DNA from: CAIKLP01 sp965279595
GTDB taxonomy: Bacteria; Bacteroidota; Bacteroidia; Sphingobacteriales; Sphingobacteriaceae
DNA: 64,000 bases
Assembly (NCBI GenBank): GCA_965279595.1
Contig: OZ257246.1
Location: forward strand, 2,418,001-2,482,000
Direction of reading: 5' to 3'
Of the stretch, positions 18,436-27,068 are shown one piece after another. The notes under the pieces were generated by a model. It ran no database searches. It worked only from the letters and a program-made list of their open reading frames with translations, and was not told the origin of the DNA. The position numbers and the translations under genes were made by a program. Every line of letters starts with the position of its first letter. Within the stretch, counting starts at the first letter, position 1.

Positions 18436-19064
18436 TTTCCTCAAAACCGTATTTAATTGGAATTGCTGGTGGTAGTGCTTCCGGTAAAACTTTTTTATTG
18501 AATTCCCTATTGAACCATTTTACAGACTCTGAGATCTGTTTAATTTCTCAAGATCATTATTATAAACCTATTGAACACCAATTGATAGATGAAAATGGTG
18601 AAGTGAATTTTGATTTGCCAGAAGGTATTGATAAAGAGCATTTATTGAAAGATGTAAATCAATTATTACAAGGTAAGTCATTTCAGAAAATGGAATATAC
18701 TTTCAATAATCCATTAGCCAAACCTAAAGAATTGACGATATGTCCTGCCCCATTAATTGTTATTGAAGGGCTATTCATATTCCATTTTAAAGAACTATTT
18801 GATGCTTTTGATTTGAAAGTGTTTATTGATGCTGATCACGATATCAAATTGAATAGAAGACTTACTAGAGATCAAGAAGAAAGGGGCTATTCTAAAGAAT
18901 CCATTTTATATCAATGGCATAACCATGTAATGCCAGCTTTTGATAAGTACTTATTACCCTATAAAGAATTTAGTGATGTGATTATTCACAATAACGATCA
19001 TATTCACCGTGAAATTGAAGACTTAGCTTACAAACTAAGGATGTGCTTATCTTCAGCTAAATAA
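18432..19064 (+). CDS. udk: uridine kinase
   Basis: Phosphorylates uridine and cytidine to the monophosphates in the pyrimidine salvage pathway. The 210-residue P-loop kinase has Walker A GGSASGKT (13-20), the substrate motif QDHYYKP, and the lid segment RRLTRDQEERG. Length fits the family. It closes the plus-strand run that begins with the yitT-like gene; its start overlaps the LysM gene by 4 nt (ATGA). A 213-nt gap with a new promoter separates it from secDF. Confidence 0.92.
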   Translation: MISSKPYLIGIAGGSASGKTFLLNSLLNHFTDSEICLISQDHYYKPIEHQLIDENGEVNFDLPEGIDKEHLLKDVNQLLQGKSFQKMEYTFNNPLAKPKELTICPAPLIVIEGLFIFHFKELFDAFDLKVFIDADHDIKLNRRLTRDQEERGYSKESILYQWHNHVMPAFDKYLLPYKEFSDVIIHNNDHIHREIEDLAYKLRMCLSSAK

Positions 19065-19205
19065 TTTCCATCATTTTCATTTAAATAATCCGGAAAATAA
19101 GCAAATTTCCAACTATAGTACATTGATAATTAATGATTTAACCTTTGTGTTGAAAATCTTCTGTTTTAACAGTCAATAGTCCCTTTCATAAATTAAAAAA
19201 ATAAT

Positions 19206-19213
19206 TAGATTTG
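19206..19213 (+). promoter_or_regulatory. candidate -7 box of secDF
   Basis: TAGATTTG fits TAnnTTTG exactly. The -33 position holds TTTC (19184-19187) with an 18-nt spacer, a partial match. It would give a 5' leader of about 60 nt before the ATG at 19278. No other structure was seen in the 19065-19277 gap. Confidence 0.55.
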
Positions 19214-19277
19214 CAGGCTTGTAAAAGTATAAAAACAAGGAATTTTAACATATTTAACAATTTATTAACCAAAAATT

Positions 19278-22262
19278 ATGCAGGGCAAAGGTGCTATAAG
19301 ATTTTTTGCAATCGCGTTGGCAATTGCGTGTGCTTACTCACTATCATTCACATTTATTGCGAGTAGTGTTGAGAAAGATGCGAAAGAATATGCAAATGGA
19401 GATTCAAAATTAGAAAGAGCTTACTTGGATTCAATGCAAACTGAAGTTGTTTTCAATTTAGGTTTTGCTAAATACAATTATCAAGAATGTAAGCAATTAC
19501 AATTGAATTTAGGTCTTGACTTAAAAGGTGGTATGAACGTAACAATGGAAATCTCATTAAGTGATTTACTTCGTTCAATGGCTAACCATAGTACAGATAC
19601 TGCATTCAATAAAGCAATTGCTTTAGCTGATCAAAGAAGTGTAAAAAGTCAAAAAGATTATATTTCATTATTCTCTGAAGCTTATACAGAATTGCAACCA
19701 AATGGAAGATTAGCATCTATTTTTGCAACAAAAGAAAATAGCTCTAGAATTAGCAACACTTCATCAAATGCTGATGTAATTAAAGTTTTGCGTTCAGAAT
19801 CTGAAAGTGCTATTGATCGTTCATTTAATATCTTAAGAACTCGTATAGATAAATTTGGAGTAACACAACCTAACATTCAATTGCAACAAGGTACTAACCG
19901 TGTTTTAATTGAATTACCAGGTGTTACAGAGCCTGAGCGTGTTAGAAAACTTTTGCAAGGAACTGCACAGTTGGAATTTTGGGATGTATATGCAAATTCT
20001 GAAGCATTTTCTTTCTTAGATAAAGCTAATGCTGCTTTAAAAGGTAAATTATCTGTAACTACTGCAGTTGACTCGAACAAAACTGTAGCGGCAACTACTA
20101 ATACAGCTAAAAAAGAAGATTCAACTTCAAATGATTTAGCTTTATTAAATAAAGTTGGGAAAGATACTTCTTCAAATGATACTAGTAAAAAAGACCAATC
20201 ATTTGAAAACTTTGCAAAAGACAATCCATTATTTGCGGTATTAAGTCCAAACTTAGCTCAAAATGAGCAAGGACAACAAGTACTTCAAACTGGTCCTGTT
20301 GTAGGTTTGGCTAAATTGAAAGATACATCAAAAGTGAATCAATATTTGGCAATGCCAGAGGTTAGATCAAACTTCCCTTCAGATGTAAGATTCATTTGGG
20401 CTGTTAAGGCAATGAATGAAAGTAACATTTTTGAATTATATGCAATTAAAGCGAATACTCGTGATGGTGCGGCTCCACTTGGTGGAGAAGTAATTACTGA
20501 TGCTAGAGCAGATATTGATCAAAAAGGTCAACCTGAAGTAGTGATGGTGATGAATGCTGAAGGATCAAAAACTTGGAAAAGAATGACTGCTGAAGCTTCA
20601 GCTAATAAAGATGATAAACGTTCAATTGCTATTGTACTTGATAATACAGTTTACTCCGCTCCTACAGTTCAAAATGAAATTGGTGGTGGTGTTTCAACTA
20701 TTTCTGGAAATTTCACAGTGAGTGAAACTAAAGATTTAGCCAATGTATTAAAAGCAGGTAAATTACCTGCACCAGCAAAAATTGTTGAAGAAGCTATTGT
20801 TGGACCTTCATTAGGAGCAGAAGCAATCAATTCAGGTTTAATGTCAAGTGTTGTTGGATTAATAGTGGTATTGTTATTTATGATAGCCTATTACAACAAT
20901 GCAGGTATGGTTGCAAACATTGCAGTTTTTGTCAATGTGTTTTTCTTAATGGGAGTATTAGCTTCATTAGGTGCTGTGCTTACCTTACCTGGTATTGCTG
21001 GTATCGTACTTACCTTAGGTATGGCAGTTGATGCAAACGTGTTAATATATGAACGAGTTCGAGAAGAGTTAGCCTTAGGCAAAGCTCCAAGACTTGCTAT
21101 TGCAGATGGTTATAAGCATGCGATGCCTTCCATTGTTGACTCACAAGTAACTACTTTCTTAACTGGTGTTATTTTAGCATTATTTGGTACAGGTCCAATA
21201 TTAGGATTTGCTACAACATTAATCATCGGTATTTTAACTTCATTATTTACTTCTATTTTTATCACACGTTTAATTTTTGAATGGATGTTAGAAAAAGGAA
21301 AAGCAATTAAAGTTTCTAACCCTTTCAGTTCTCATACTTTCAAAAATGCCAATTTCGCATTCGTAAAAAACAGAAGAATATTTTATGCAATATCTGGAAT
21401 ATTCATTCTAGCTGGATTAATCTCCATGTTTACTAGAGGATTCAGTTATGGTGTGGATTTCAAAGGAGGAAGAACTTATGTTGTTCGTTTTGATAAAAAT
21501 ATAGGTGTTGAGGAAGTTAGATCATCATTAGATGCAGCATTTTTAAGCACTACTGATGTGAAAACATTTGGAGCAGATAATACCTTGAAAATTACTACTT
21601 CATATTTGATTGATCAGAATACTGAAGATGCAGATGGTATTGTTGAAGGGAAATTAAAAGAAGGTTTAACTAAAATAAATGCTGGCAATATAGAAATTGT
21701 AAGTTCACAAAAAGTTGGGCCTACAATTGCCAACGATATTAAAATTAAAGCAATCTATTCGGTATTACTTTCCATCATTGTTATAGCGCTTTATATTTTT
21801 ATTCGATTCAAAAAATGGGAATATAGCGTTGGTGCATTAGTAGCCTTAACACATGACGTATTATTAGTTTTATCTTTCTTCACTTTATTCAATGGAATAT
21901 TACCTTTCTCATTAGATATTGACCAAGCCTTTATTGCAGCTATATTAACTGTAGTAGGTTATTCAATTAATGATACTGTGGTGGTATTTGACCGTTTACG
22001 TGAGTACTTAGGTTTACACCATTCTAAAGAAGATAAAATGGAGGAAGTAATTAATAACGCTATTAATAACACTTTAAGTAGAACAGTAATTACTGCACTT
22101 ACTGTATTGTTCGTATTAATTGTTTTATTCATATTTGGTGGTGCGGTAATCAGAGGATTCTCATTCGCATTATTGATTGGAGTTACATTTGGAACATATT
22201 CTTCAATTTGTGTTGCTTCGCCAGTTGTAGTTGAATTCAACAGAAAAAAGAAAAATGCATAA
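19278..22262 (+). CDS. secDF: bifunctional preprotein translocase subunit SecDF
   Basis: A 994-residue SecD-SecF fusion that uses the proton gradient to help proteins leave the Sec channel on the periplasmic side. The SecD half has TM1, the LGLDLKGGMNV motif (about residue 76), a large periplasmic P1 region with a low-complexity Lys/Ser/Thr/Asp insert (about 255-310), and TM2-6 with DANVLIYERVREE. The SecF half starts near 690 with GVDFKGGRTYVV and ends with IGVTFGTYSSICVASPVV. Fusion of the two is usual in Bacteroidota. It is transcribed alone, between its own promoter and a strong terminator. Confidence 0.97.
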   Translation: MQGKGAIRFFAIALAIACAYSLSFTFIASSVEKDAKEYANGDSKLERAYLDSMQTEVVFNLGFAKYNYQECKQLQLNLGLDLKGGMNVTMEISLSDLLRSMANHSTDTAFNKAIALADQRSVKSQKDYISLFSEAYTELQPNGRLASIFATKENSSRISNTSSNADVIKVLRSESESAIDRSFNILRTRIDKFGVTQPNIQLQQGTNRVLIELPGVTEPERVRKLLQGTAQLEFWDVYANSEAFSFLDKANAALKGKLSVTTAVDSNKTVAATTNTAKKEDSTSNDLALLNKVGKDTSSNDTSKKDQSFENFAKDNPLFAVLSPNLAQNEQGQQVLQTGPVVGLAKLKDTSKVNQYLAMPEVRSNFPSDVRFIWAVKAMNESNIFELYAIKANTRDGAAPLGGEVITDARADIDQKGQPEVVMVMNAEGSKTWKRMTAEASANKDDKRSIAIVLDNTVYSAPTVQNEIGGGVSTISGNFTVSETKDLANVLKAGKLPAPAKIVEEAIVGPSLGAEAINSGLMSSVVGLIVVLLFMIAYYNNAGMVANIAVFVNVFFLMGVLASLGAVLTLPGIAGIVLTLGMAVDANVLIYERVREELALGKAPRLAIADGYKHAMPSIVDSQVTTFLTGVILALFGTGPILGFATTLIIGILTSLFTSIFITRLIFEWMLEKGKAIKVSNPFSSHTFKNANFAFVKNRRIFYAISGIFILAGLISMFTRGFSYGVDFKGGRTYVVRFDKNIGVEEVRSSLDAAFLSTTDVKTFGADNTLKITTSYLIDQNTEDADGIVEGKLKEGLTKINAGNIEIVSSQKVGPTIANDIKIKAIYSVLLSIIVIALYIFIRFKKWEYSVGALVALTHDVLLVLSFFTLFNGILPFSLDIDQAFIAAILTVVGYSINDTVVVFDRLREYLGLHHSKEDKMEEVINNAINNTLSRTVITALTVLFVLIVLFIFGGAVIRGFSFALLIGVTFGTYSSICVASPVVVEFNRKKKNA

Positions 22263-22283
22263 TTAGCAAATAAAAATTCAAGA

Positions 22284-22314
22284 AAGGCTCAACAAAACTG
22301 TTGGGCCTTTTTTG
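22284..22314 (+). terminator. rho-independent terminator after secDF
   Basis: A 9-bp stem (GGCTCAACA 22286-22294 with TGTTGGGCC 22299-22307, one G-T pair) with an AAAC loop, directly followed by a T-rich tract. It lies 23 nt after the secDF stop. Confidence 0.9.
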
Positions 22315-22376
22315 TTTCATTTAATTGAAAACAGTACTATCTTTATTCTGTTGTTTTAAGATAACAAACATTGATT

Positions 22377-23696
22377 ATGGCTATAGAAATTCCAGAAACA
22401 TCTTTCCCTAGAGTAGTGATTATTGGCGGTGGATTCGGAGGAATTCAATTGGCAAAAAAACTAAGAGATAAAGAAGTTCAAGTTTTAGTATTAGATCAAC
22501 ACAATTATCATACTTTTCAACCCCTACTTTATCAAGTGGCAACAGGAGGATTAGAACCCGACTCTATTGCATTCCCATTAAGAAAAGTATTTAAGAATCA
22601 CAAAAACGTTTTATTCAGGGTTGCGAAAGCGGAGAGAATTGATGCAGAAAGTAAAATATTGCATACTAGTATTGGAGAAATTGCATTTGATTTTTTAGTA
22701 ATAGCAACTGGATCAACTACCAACTTTTTTGGGAATGAAGAAATAGAAAATAATTCAATGCCAATGAAAAGTATTCCAGAGGCATTGAACCTAAGAAGTT
22801 TGATATTACAGAGTTTTGAAGAAGCATTGTTAAAAGATAGCATCAATGAACAAGAGCGATTAATGAATTTTGTAATTGTAGGTGGCGGTCCTACTGGTGT
22901 TGAAACTGCAGGTGCCTTGGCTGAATTGAAGAATCATGTTCTACCAAATGATTATCCTGATTTGGATTTGAGAAGAATGCAAATCAATATAGTGGAAAGT
23001 GCACCAAGATTATTGAGTGCCATGTCAGAACAAGCATCAAAAAGAGCTGAAGAATTCTTAAAGAAGATGGGCGTTCATATTAGAACAAATGATGCAGTAA
23101 CCAGTTATAATGGTAACTCCGCTAAATTAAGAAGTGATAGAACCTTAGAGACTGCCAATTTAATTTGGACAGCAGGTGTGAAAGGTTCAATTGTAAATGG
23201 TTTAGATAAATTAACCATTCATAAAGGGAATAGAATAAAAGTAAATGAGTTCAATGTTATTGATGGATATGAAAGTATTTTCGCTATCGGTGATGTTGCA
23301 GCTATGGTTACGGATGAATTACCTAACGGACATCCAGGTGTAGCACAAGTAGCATTGCAGCAAGCAAGCAATTTAGCTATCAATATTATATCTATAATCA
23401 ACTTAAGACCATTAAAAAAATTCAGGTATTTTGATTTAGGATCAATGGCTACAGTTGGCAGAAATAAAGCAGTTGTAGATTTACCATTTATCAGATTTCA
23501 AGGAATCTTTGCATGGTTTGTTTGGATGTTTCTACATCTTTTATTTCTAGTTGGTTTTAGAAATAAAATGGTTGTTTTAATTAATTGGATTTGGAATTAT
23601 TTCAGTTATGATAGAGGCACTCGATTAATTATTAGACCTTATCGAAAAAACAAACAAGTGATGGAAGAAGAAACGGAATTAATCAAAAGGTCATAA
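22377..23696 (+). CDS. ndh: type II NADH:quinone oxidoreductase (NDH-2)
   Basis: A single-subunit FAD enzyme passing electrons from NADH to quinone at the inner membrane without pumping protons. The 439 residues hold an FAD-binding GGGFGG near the N-terminus (VVIIGGGFGGIQLAKKL), the YHTFQPLLYQVATGGL segment, the NADH-binding GGGPTGVETAGALAE, the FAD motif SIFAIGDVAA, and C-terminal hydrophobic helices (FAWFVWMFLHLLFLVGF) for membrane attachment. I chose ATG 22377 over a TTG 6 nt upstream. It is followed by a GNAT gene after 13 nt. Confidence 0.92.
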   Translation: MAIEIPETSFPRVVIIGGGFGGIQLAKKLRDKEVQVLVLDQHNYHTFQPLLYQVATGGLEPDSIAFPLRKVFKNHKNVLFRVAKAERIDAESKILHTSIGEIAFDFLVIATGSTTNFFGNEEIENNSMPMKSIPEALNLRSLILQSFEEALLKDSINEQERLMNFVIVGGGPTGVETAGALAELKNHVLPNDYPDLDLRRMQINIVESAPRLLSAMSEQASKRAEEFLKKMGVHIRTNDAVTSYNGNSAKLRSDRTLETANLIWTAGVKGSIVNGLDKLTIHKGNRIKVNEFNVIDGYESIFAIGDVAAMVTDELPNGHPGVAQVALQQASNLAINIISIINLRPLKKFRYFDLGSMATVGRNKAVVDLPFIRFQGIFAWFVWMFLHLLFLVGFRNKMVVLINWIWNYFSYDRGTRLIIRPYRKNKQVMEEETELIKRS

Positions 23697-23709
23697 AGCT
23701 TATCAATAA

Positions 23710-24165
23710 ATGATTAGAAAAGCAGAAAGAAAAGATTGTAAAAGAATATTGGAACTAGTTAATGAGTTGGCAGTTTATGAAAATGCACCAAATGAAGTAA
23801 CAGTTAGCTTAGAAGAATTTGAAAAGTCAGGTTTCTCTGAAAAGCCCATTTGGTGGGCATTTGTATGGGAAGAAGAAGGATTGATTATAGGATTCGCTTT
23901 GTATTATATTAGATTCTCAACTTGGAAAGGTAATAGAATGTATTTAGAAGATTTATTAGTTACAGAGAGTCATAGAGGCAAAGGAATTGGTAAATTATTA
24001 TTCGATCAATTAATTATAGAAGCAAAGGAAAAAAAGTTTAATGGAATTGTATGGCAAGTTTTAGATTGGAACCAACCAGCTATTAATTTTTACAATAAAT
24101 ACAATGCAAAATTCGATGGAGAATGGCTCAATGGTTCAATAAATATTGAACAAATTAATTTATAA
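23710..24165 (+). CDS. GNAT-family N-acetyltransferase (SSAT-like)
   Basis: A 151-residue acetyl-CoA-dependent acetyltransferase. The acetyl-CoA site is SHRGKGIGKLLF (about 92-103), and YLEDLLVTESHRGKGIG with WQVLDWNQPAINFYNKYNA strongly resembles the spermidine/spermine or thialysine N-acetyltransferase branch. Substrates in that branch include polyamines and lysine analogues; which one applies here is not visible. It starts 13 nt after ndh and may be cotranscribed; lysC follows after 76 nt. Confidence 0.85.
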   Translation: MIRKAERKDCKRILELVNELAVYENAPNEVTVSLEEFEKSGFSEKPIWWAFVWEEEGLIIGFALYYIRFSTWKGNRMYLEDLLVTESHRGKGIGKLLFDQLIIEAKEKKFNGIVWQVLDWNQPAINFYNKYNAKFDGEWLNGSINIEQINL

Positions 24166-24241
24166 GAATTTAATTAAATCATGATTTAGTTCTTCTGTTT
24201 AAAAATGAAAATAATTACCCATATAGCAATAAAATATATTC

Positions 24242-25501
24242 ATGCAGGTCTTTAAATTTGGAGGTGCATCAGTAAAGGATGCAGAATCAGTTAATAATGT
24301 TTACCAAATCATTTCTAATTACTCCTCAGAGAAATTAATTGTGGTTATTTCTGCAATGGCCAAAACAACCAATGCCTTAGAAATGGTGTGTCAATCATAT
24401 TTTCAACAAAAAAATGACACCCATTTATTAGTAGAAAAAATCAAAGCCGATCATCAGCAAATAATTGATGATTTATTTGGCAATGAATCAACTGAAACAT
24501 TGGATGAAATAGAAAATTTGTTTGTTGAATTAGATTGGATACTAGAAGAAGAACCCCATGCAGATTATAATTTTGTTTATGATCAAATAGTTTCCATAGG
24601 TGAGTTAATCTCCACTAAAATTGTTTGCAATTATTTAAAATTAAAAGGTGTTAAAGCAAAATGGATTGATGCTAGAAGCTATATTCAAACTGATAATAAT
24701 TATAAAGAAGCAAAAGTAGATTGGCAACAATCGGCAGTATTAATGCAAAAGGAATTACCTCAATTGGTCGATGAATATGTATTAGTAACACAAGGTTTTA
24801 TTGGTGGAACTTCAGAAAATTTTACCACTACCCTAGGTCGTGAAGGATCAGATTACAGTGCAGCCATTTTTGCATCATGTTTAGATGCAAGTTCAGTAAC
24901 AATTTGGAAAGATGTTCCTGGTGTGTTAAATGCAGATCCAAAATTATTTAATAACACGGTAAAGTATGATGACTTACCTTATGCAGAGGCATTAGAAATG
25001 ACTTTCTATGGAGCAACTGTCATTCATCCAAAAACAATTAAACCACTTCAAAATAAAAATATACCCTTGTATGTAAAACCATTTTTGGCTTTTACAGAAA
25101 ATGGAACTGCTATTGGCAAATTGGAAACAGTAAGCTTTCAAACCCCTGCTATCATTGTAAAAAAGAATCAATTGTTATTAAGTATTTCTACACGTGATTT
25201 TTCATTTATAACTGAATCTAATTTGAGTTATTTATTTGGGATGTTTGCTTACCATAAAGTAAAAATCAATACCATGCAAAATTCGGCTATGACTTTTTCT
25301 TGTTGTATTGATGATGATGAACAAAAAGTAAATAAGTTAATTGATGATTTATCAAAAGAGTATAAAGTATTTTATAATCATCAATTGGATTTAATTACCA
25401 TCAGACATTATAATGAAACTGTTCTTAAAGATGTTATTGCTGACAGATTGGTTTTATTGGAGCAAAGAAGCAGAAGTACTGTTCAATTAGTTCTAAAATA
25501 A
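24242..25501 (+). CDS. lysC: aspartate kinase (monofunctional)
   Basis: Phosphorylates aspartate as the first step toward lysine, threonine and methionine. The 419-residue protein opens with the diagnostic VFKFGGASVKDA, continues with the kinase core (GFIGGTSENFTTTLGREGSDYSAAI, WKDVPGVLNADPK, EMTFYGATVIHPKT), and has a C-terminal ACT-like region for feedback control (about 290-419). No homoserine dehydrogenase domain is fused. No lysine riboswitch fits in the 76-nt upstream gap. It ends on a bidirectional terminator. Confidence 0.93.
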   Translation: MQVFKFGGASVKDAESVNNVYQIISNYSSEKLIVVISAMAKTTNALEMVCQSYFQQKNDTHLLVEKIKADHQQIIDDLFGNESTETLDEIENLFVELDWILEEEPHADYNFVYDQIVSIGELISTKIVCNYLKLKGVKAKWIDARSYIQTDNNYKEAKVDWQQSAVLMQKELPQLVDEYVLVTQGFIGGTSENFTTTLGREGSDYSAAIFASCLDASSVTIWKDVPGVLNADPKLFNNTVKYDDLPYAEALEMTFYGATVIHPKTIKPLQNKNIPLYVKPFLAFTENGTAIGKLETVSFQTPAIIVKKNQLLLSISTRDFSFITESNLSYLFGMFAYHKVKINTMQNSAMTFSCCIDDDEQKVNKLIDDLSKEYKVFYNHQLDLITIRHYNETVLKDVIADRLVLLEQRSRSTVQLVLK

Positions 25502-25533
25502 TAAGAGCGAAGAAATATTTCTTCGCTCTTATT
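25500..25533. terminator. bidirectional terminator between lysC and the M20 gene
   Basis: A perfect 17+17-nt inverted repeat (left arm 25500-25516, right arm 25517-25533) with A-rich and T-rich outer flanks on both sides. It overlaps the lysC stop codon and lies 7 nt from the end of the convergent dipeptidase gene, so it can serve both. Confidence 0.92.
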
Positions 25534-25539
25534 GTATTA

Positions 25540-26928
25540 TTATTTGCTCATTTCAGCATAATATTTGTGAAACAATGGAATGGTTTCTATCCCTTTATAA
25601 TAGTTGAATAAACCATAGTGTTCGTTTGGTGAATGCAAAGCATCTGAATCAAGTCCGAAGCCCATCAATACAGATTTCAATCCTAATTCTTTTTCAAACA
25701 AAGCTACAATAGGAATACTTCCTCCACCTCTGGTTGGTATTGGTGTTTTACCATAAGTTGTTTCCATTGCTTTGCTTGCAGCTTTATAGGCAACTGAATC
25801 AGTTGGTGTTAGTACTGGCTCTCCACCATGATGAGGGCGAACGACAACATTAACAGATTTTGGAGCGATGCTTGTAAAATAATCAGAGAATAATTTTGTG
25901 ATTTCATCAGAAGTTTGGTTCGGAACTAATCTCATAGAAATTTTTGCAAATGCTTTTGAAGGCAAAACAGTTTTCGCACCTTCACCAATGTATCCACCCC
26001 AAATACCATTCACATCTAAAGTTGGACGAATACCTGTTCTTTCAATAGTTGAATAACCTTTTTCTCCCCACTCTTCTCCTACTGCTAAATCAGTGATATA
26101 ATCTTTTAAATCAAATGGAGTTTTAGCCATTTCTTTTCTATCATTTTCATTTACATCTAAAACTTTATCATAAAAACCAGGTATAGTAATATGATTATTT
26201 TCATCATGCATTTGAGCAATCATTTTTGAAAGTATGTTGATAGGATTTGCTACAGCACCACCGTAAACACCTGAATGTAAATCACGATTAGGGCCTGTAA
26301 CTTCAACTTCTACATAACTCAAACCACGTAATCCACAATCAATAGAAGGAACATCATTAGCAATAATTGAAGTATCAGAAATTAAAACAACATCAGCCTT
26401 TAATCTTTCCTTATTTGCTTTTACAAATATTCCTAAATTCGAAGAACCTACTTCTTCTTCCCCTTCAATCATGAATTTAACATTGCATGCCAATGTGTTT
26501 GTTTGCATCATTAATTCAAATGCTTTAACATGCATATACATTTGGCCTTTATCATCACATGAACCACGAGCAAAAATAGCCCCTTCAGGATGAATAGCAG
26601 TTTTACGAATAGTAGGTTCAAATGGAGGCGTTTCCCATAACTCTAAAGGAGTAGCAGGTTGAACGTCATAATGTCCATAAACCAAAACAGTAGGTAAACT
26701 TGCATCTATCATTTTCTCGCCATAAACAATTGGATATCCAGCTGTAGGACAAACTTCTACTTTATCAGCACCAGCTGCAATTAATTTATCTTTTACAAAT
26801 TCAGCAGTTTTTAAAACATCAGCTTTAAAAGCAGAATCAGCACTTACCGAAGGAATGCGTAAAATTTCTAATAACTCATTCAAAAAACGATCTTTATTTT
26901 GATCAATGTAATCTTTAATATGTTGCAT
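25540..26928 (-). CDS. M20-family dipeptidase
   Basis: A 462-residue zinc metallopeptidase of the M20 (CNDP/PepV-like) family that cleaves dipeptides in the cytoplasm. Zinc ligand H86 lies in YGHYDVQP with D88 two residues on; the bridging Asp is in ARGSCDDKGQ; the catalytic Glu pair is in EGEEEVGS; the last His is in SPNEHYGLFNY near the C-terminus. A lid/dimerisation domain with DLHSGVYGG lies in the middle. No signal peptide is present. It is monocistronic and shares its upstream region with pcrA. Confidence 0.93.
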   Translation of the reverse strand: MQHIKDYIDQNKDRFLNELLEILRIPSVSADSAFKADVLKTAEFVKDKLIAAGADKVEVCPTAGYPIVYGEKMIDASLPTVLVYGHYDVQPATPLELWETPPFEPTIRKTAIHPEGAIFARGSCDDKGQMYMHVKAFELMMQTNTLACNVKFMIEGEEEVGSSNLGIFVKANKERLKADVVLISDTSIIANDVPSIDCGLRGLSYVEVEVTGPNRDLHSGVYGGAVANPINILSKMIAQMHDENNHITIPGFYDKVLDVNENDRKEMAKTPFDLKDYITDLAVGEEWGEKGYSTIERTGIRPTLDVNGIWGGYIGEGAKTVLPSKAFAKISMRLVPNQTSDEITKLFSDYFTSIAPKSVNVVVRPHHGGEPVLTPTDSVAYKAASKAMETTYGKTPIPTRGGGSIPIVALFEKELGLKSVLMGFGLDSDALHSPNEHYGLFNYYKGIETIPLFHKYYAEMSK

Positions 26929-27037
26929 ATTTCTAGGTTTTTCTAAAGGCTAAATTAGGAAAAAAATGTCAATGGCTTTTATTAAAATTAGAATTCCACA
27001 TTCGATAGTAATTGCCCTTTTTTTTGCAATTAAATTG

Positions 27038-27066
27038 TATTTTTGAAATAATACGATTAGGAGGAG
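27038..27066 (+). promoter_or_regulatory. -7 box and Shine-Dalgarno of pcrA
   Basis: TATTTTTG (27038-27045) is an exact TAnnTTTG box; a TTG at 27012-27014 lies at a slightly long 23-nt spacer. AGGAGGAG at 27059-27066 precedes the TTG start codon at 27069. The predicted leader is about 20 nt. Confidence 0.6.
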
Positions 27067-27068
27067 TT

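Noticed and set aside
19065..19277. Possible tRNA or riboswitch before secDF
   Set aside because: I found only an AT-rich sequence with a promoter box; no cloverleaf or known aptamer core.
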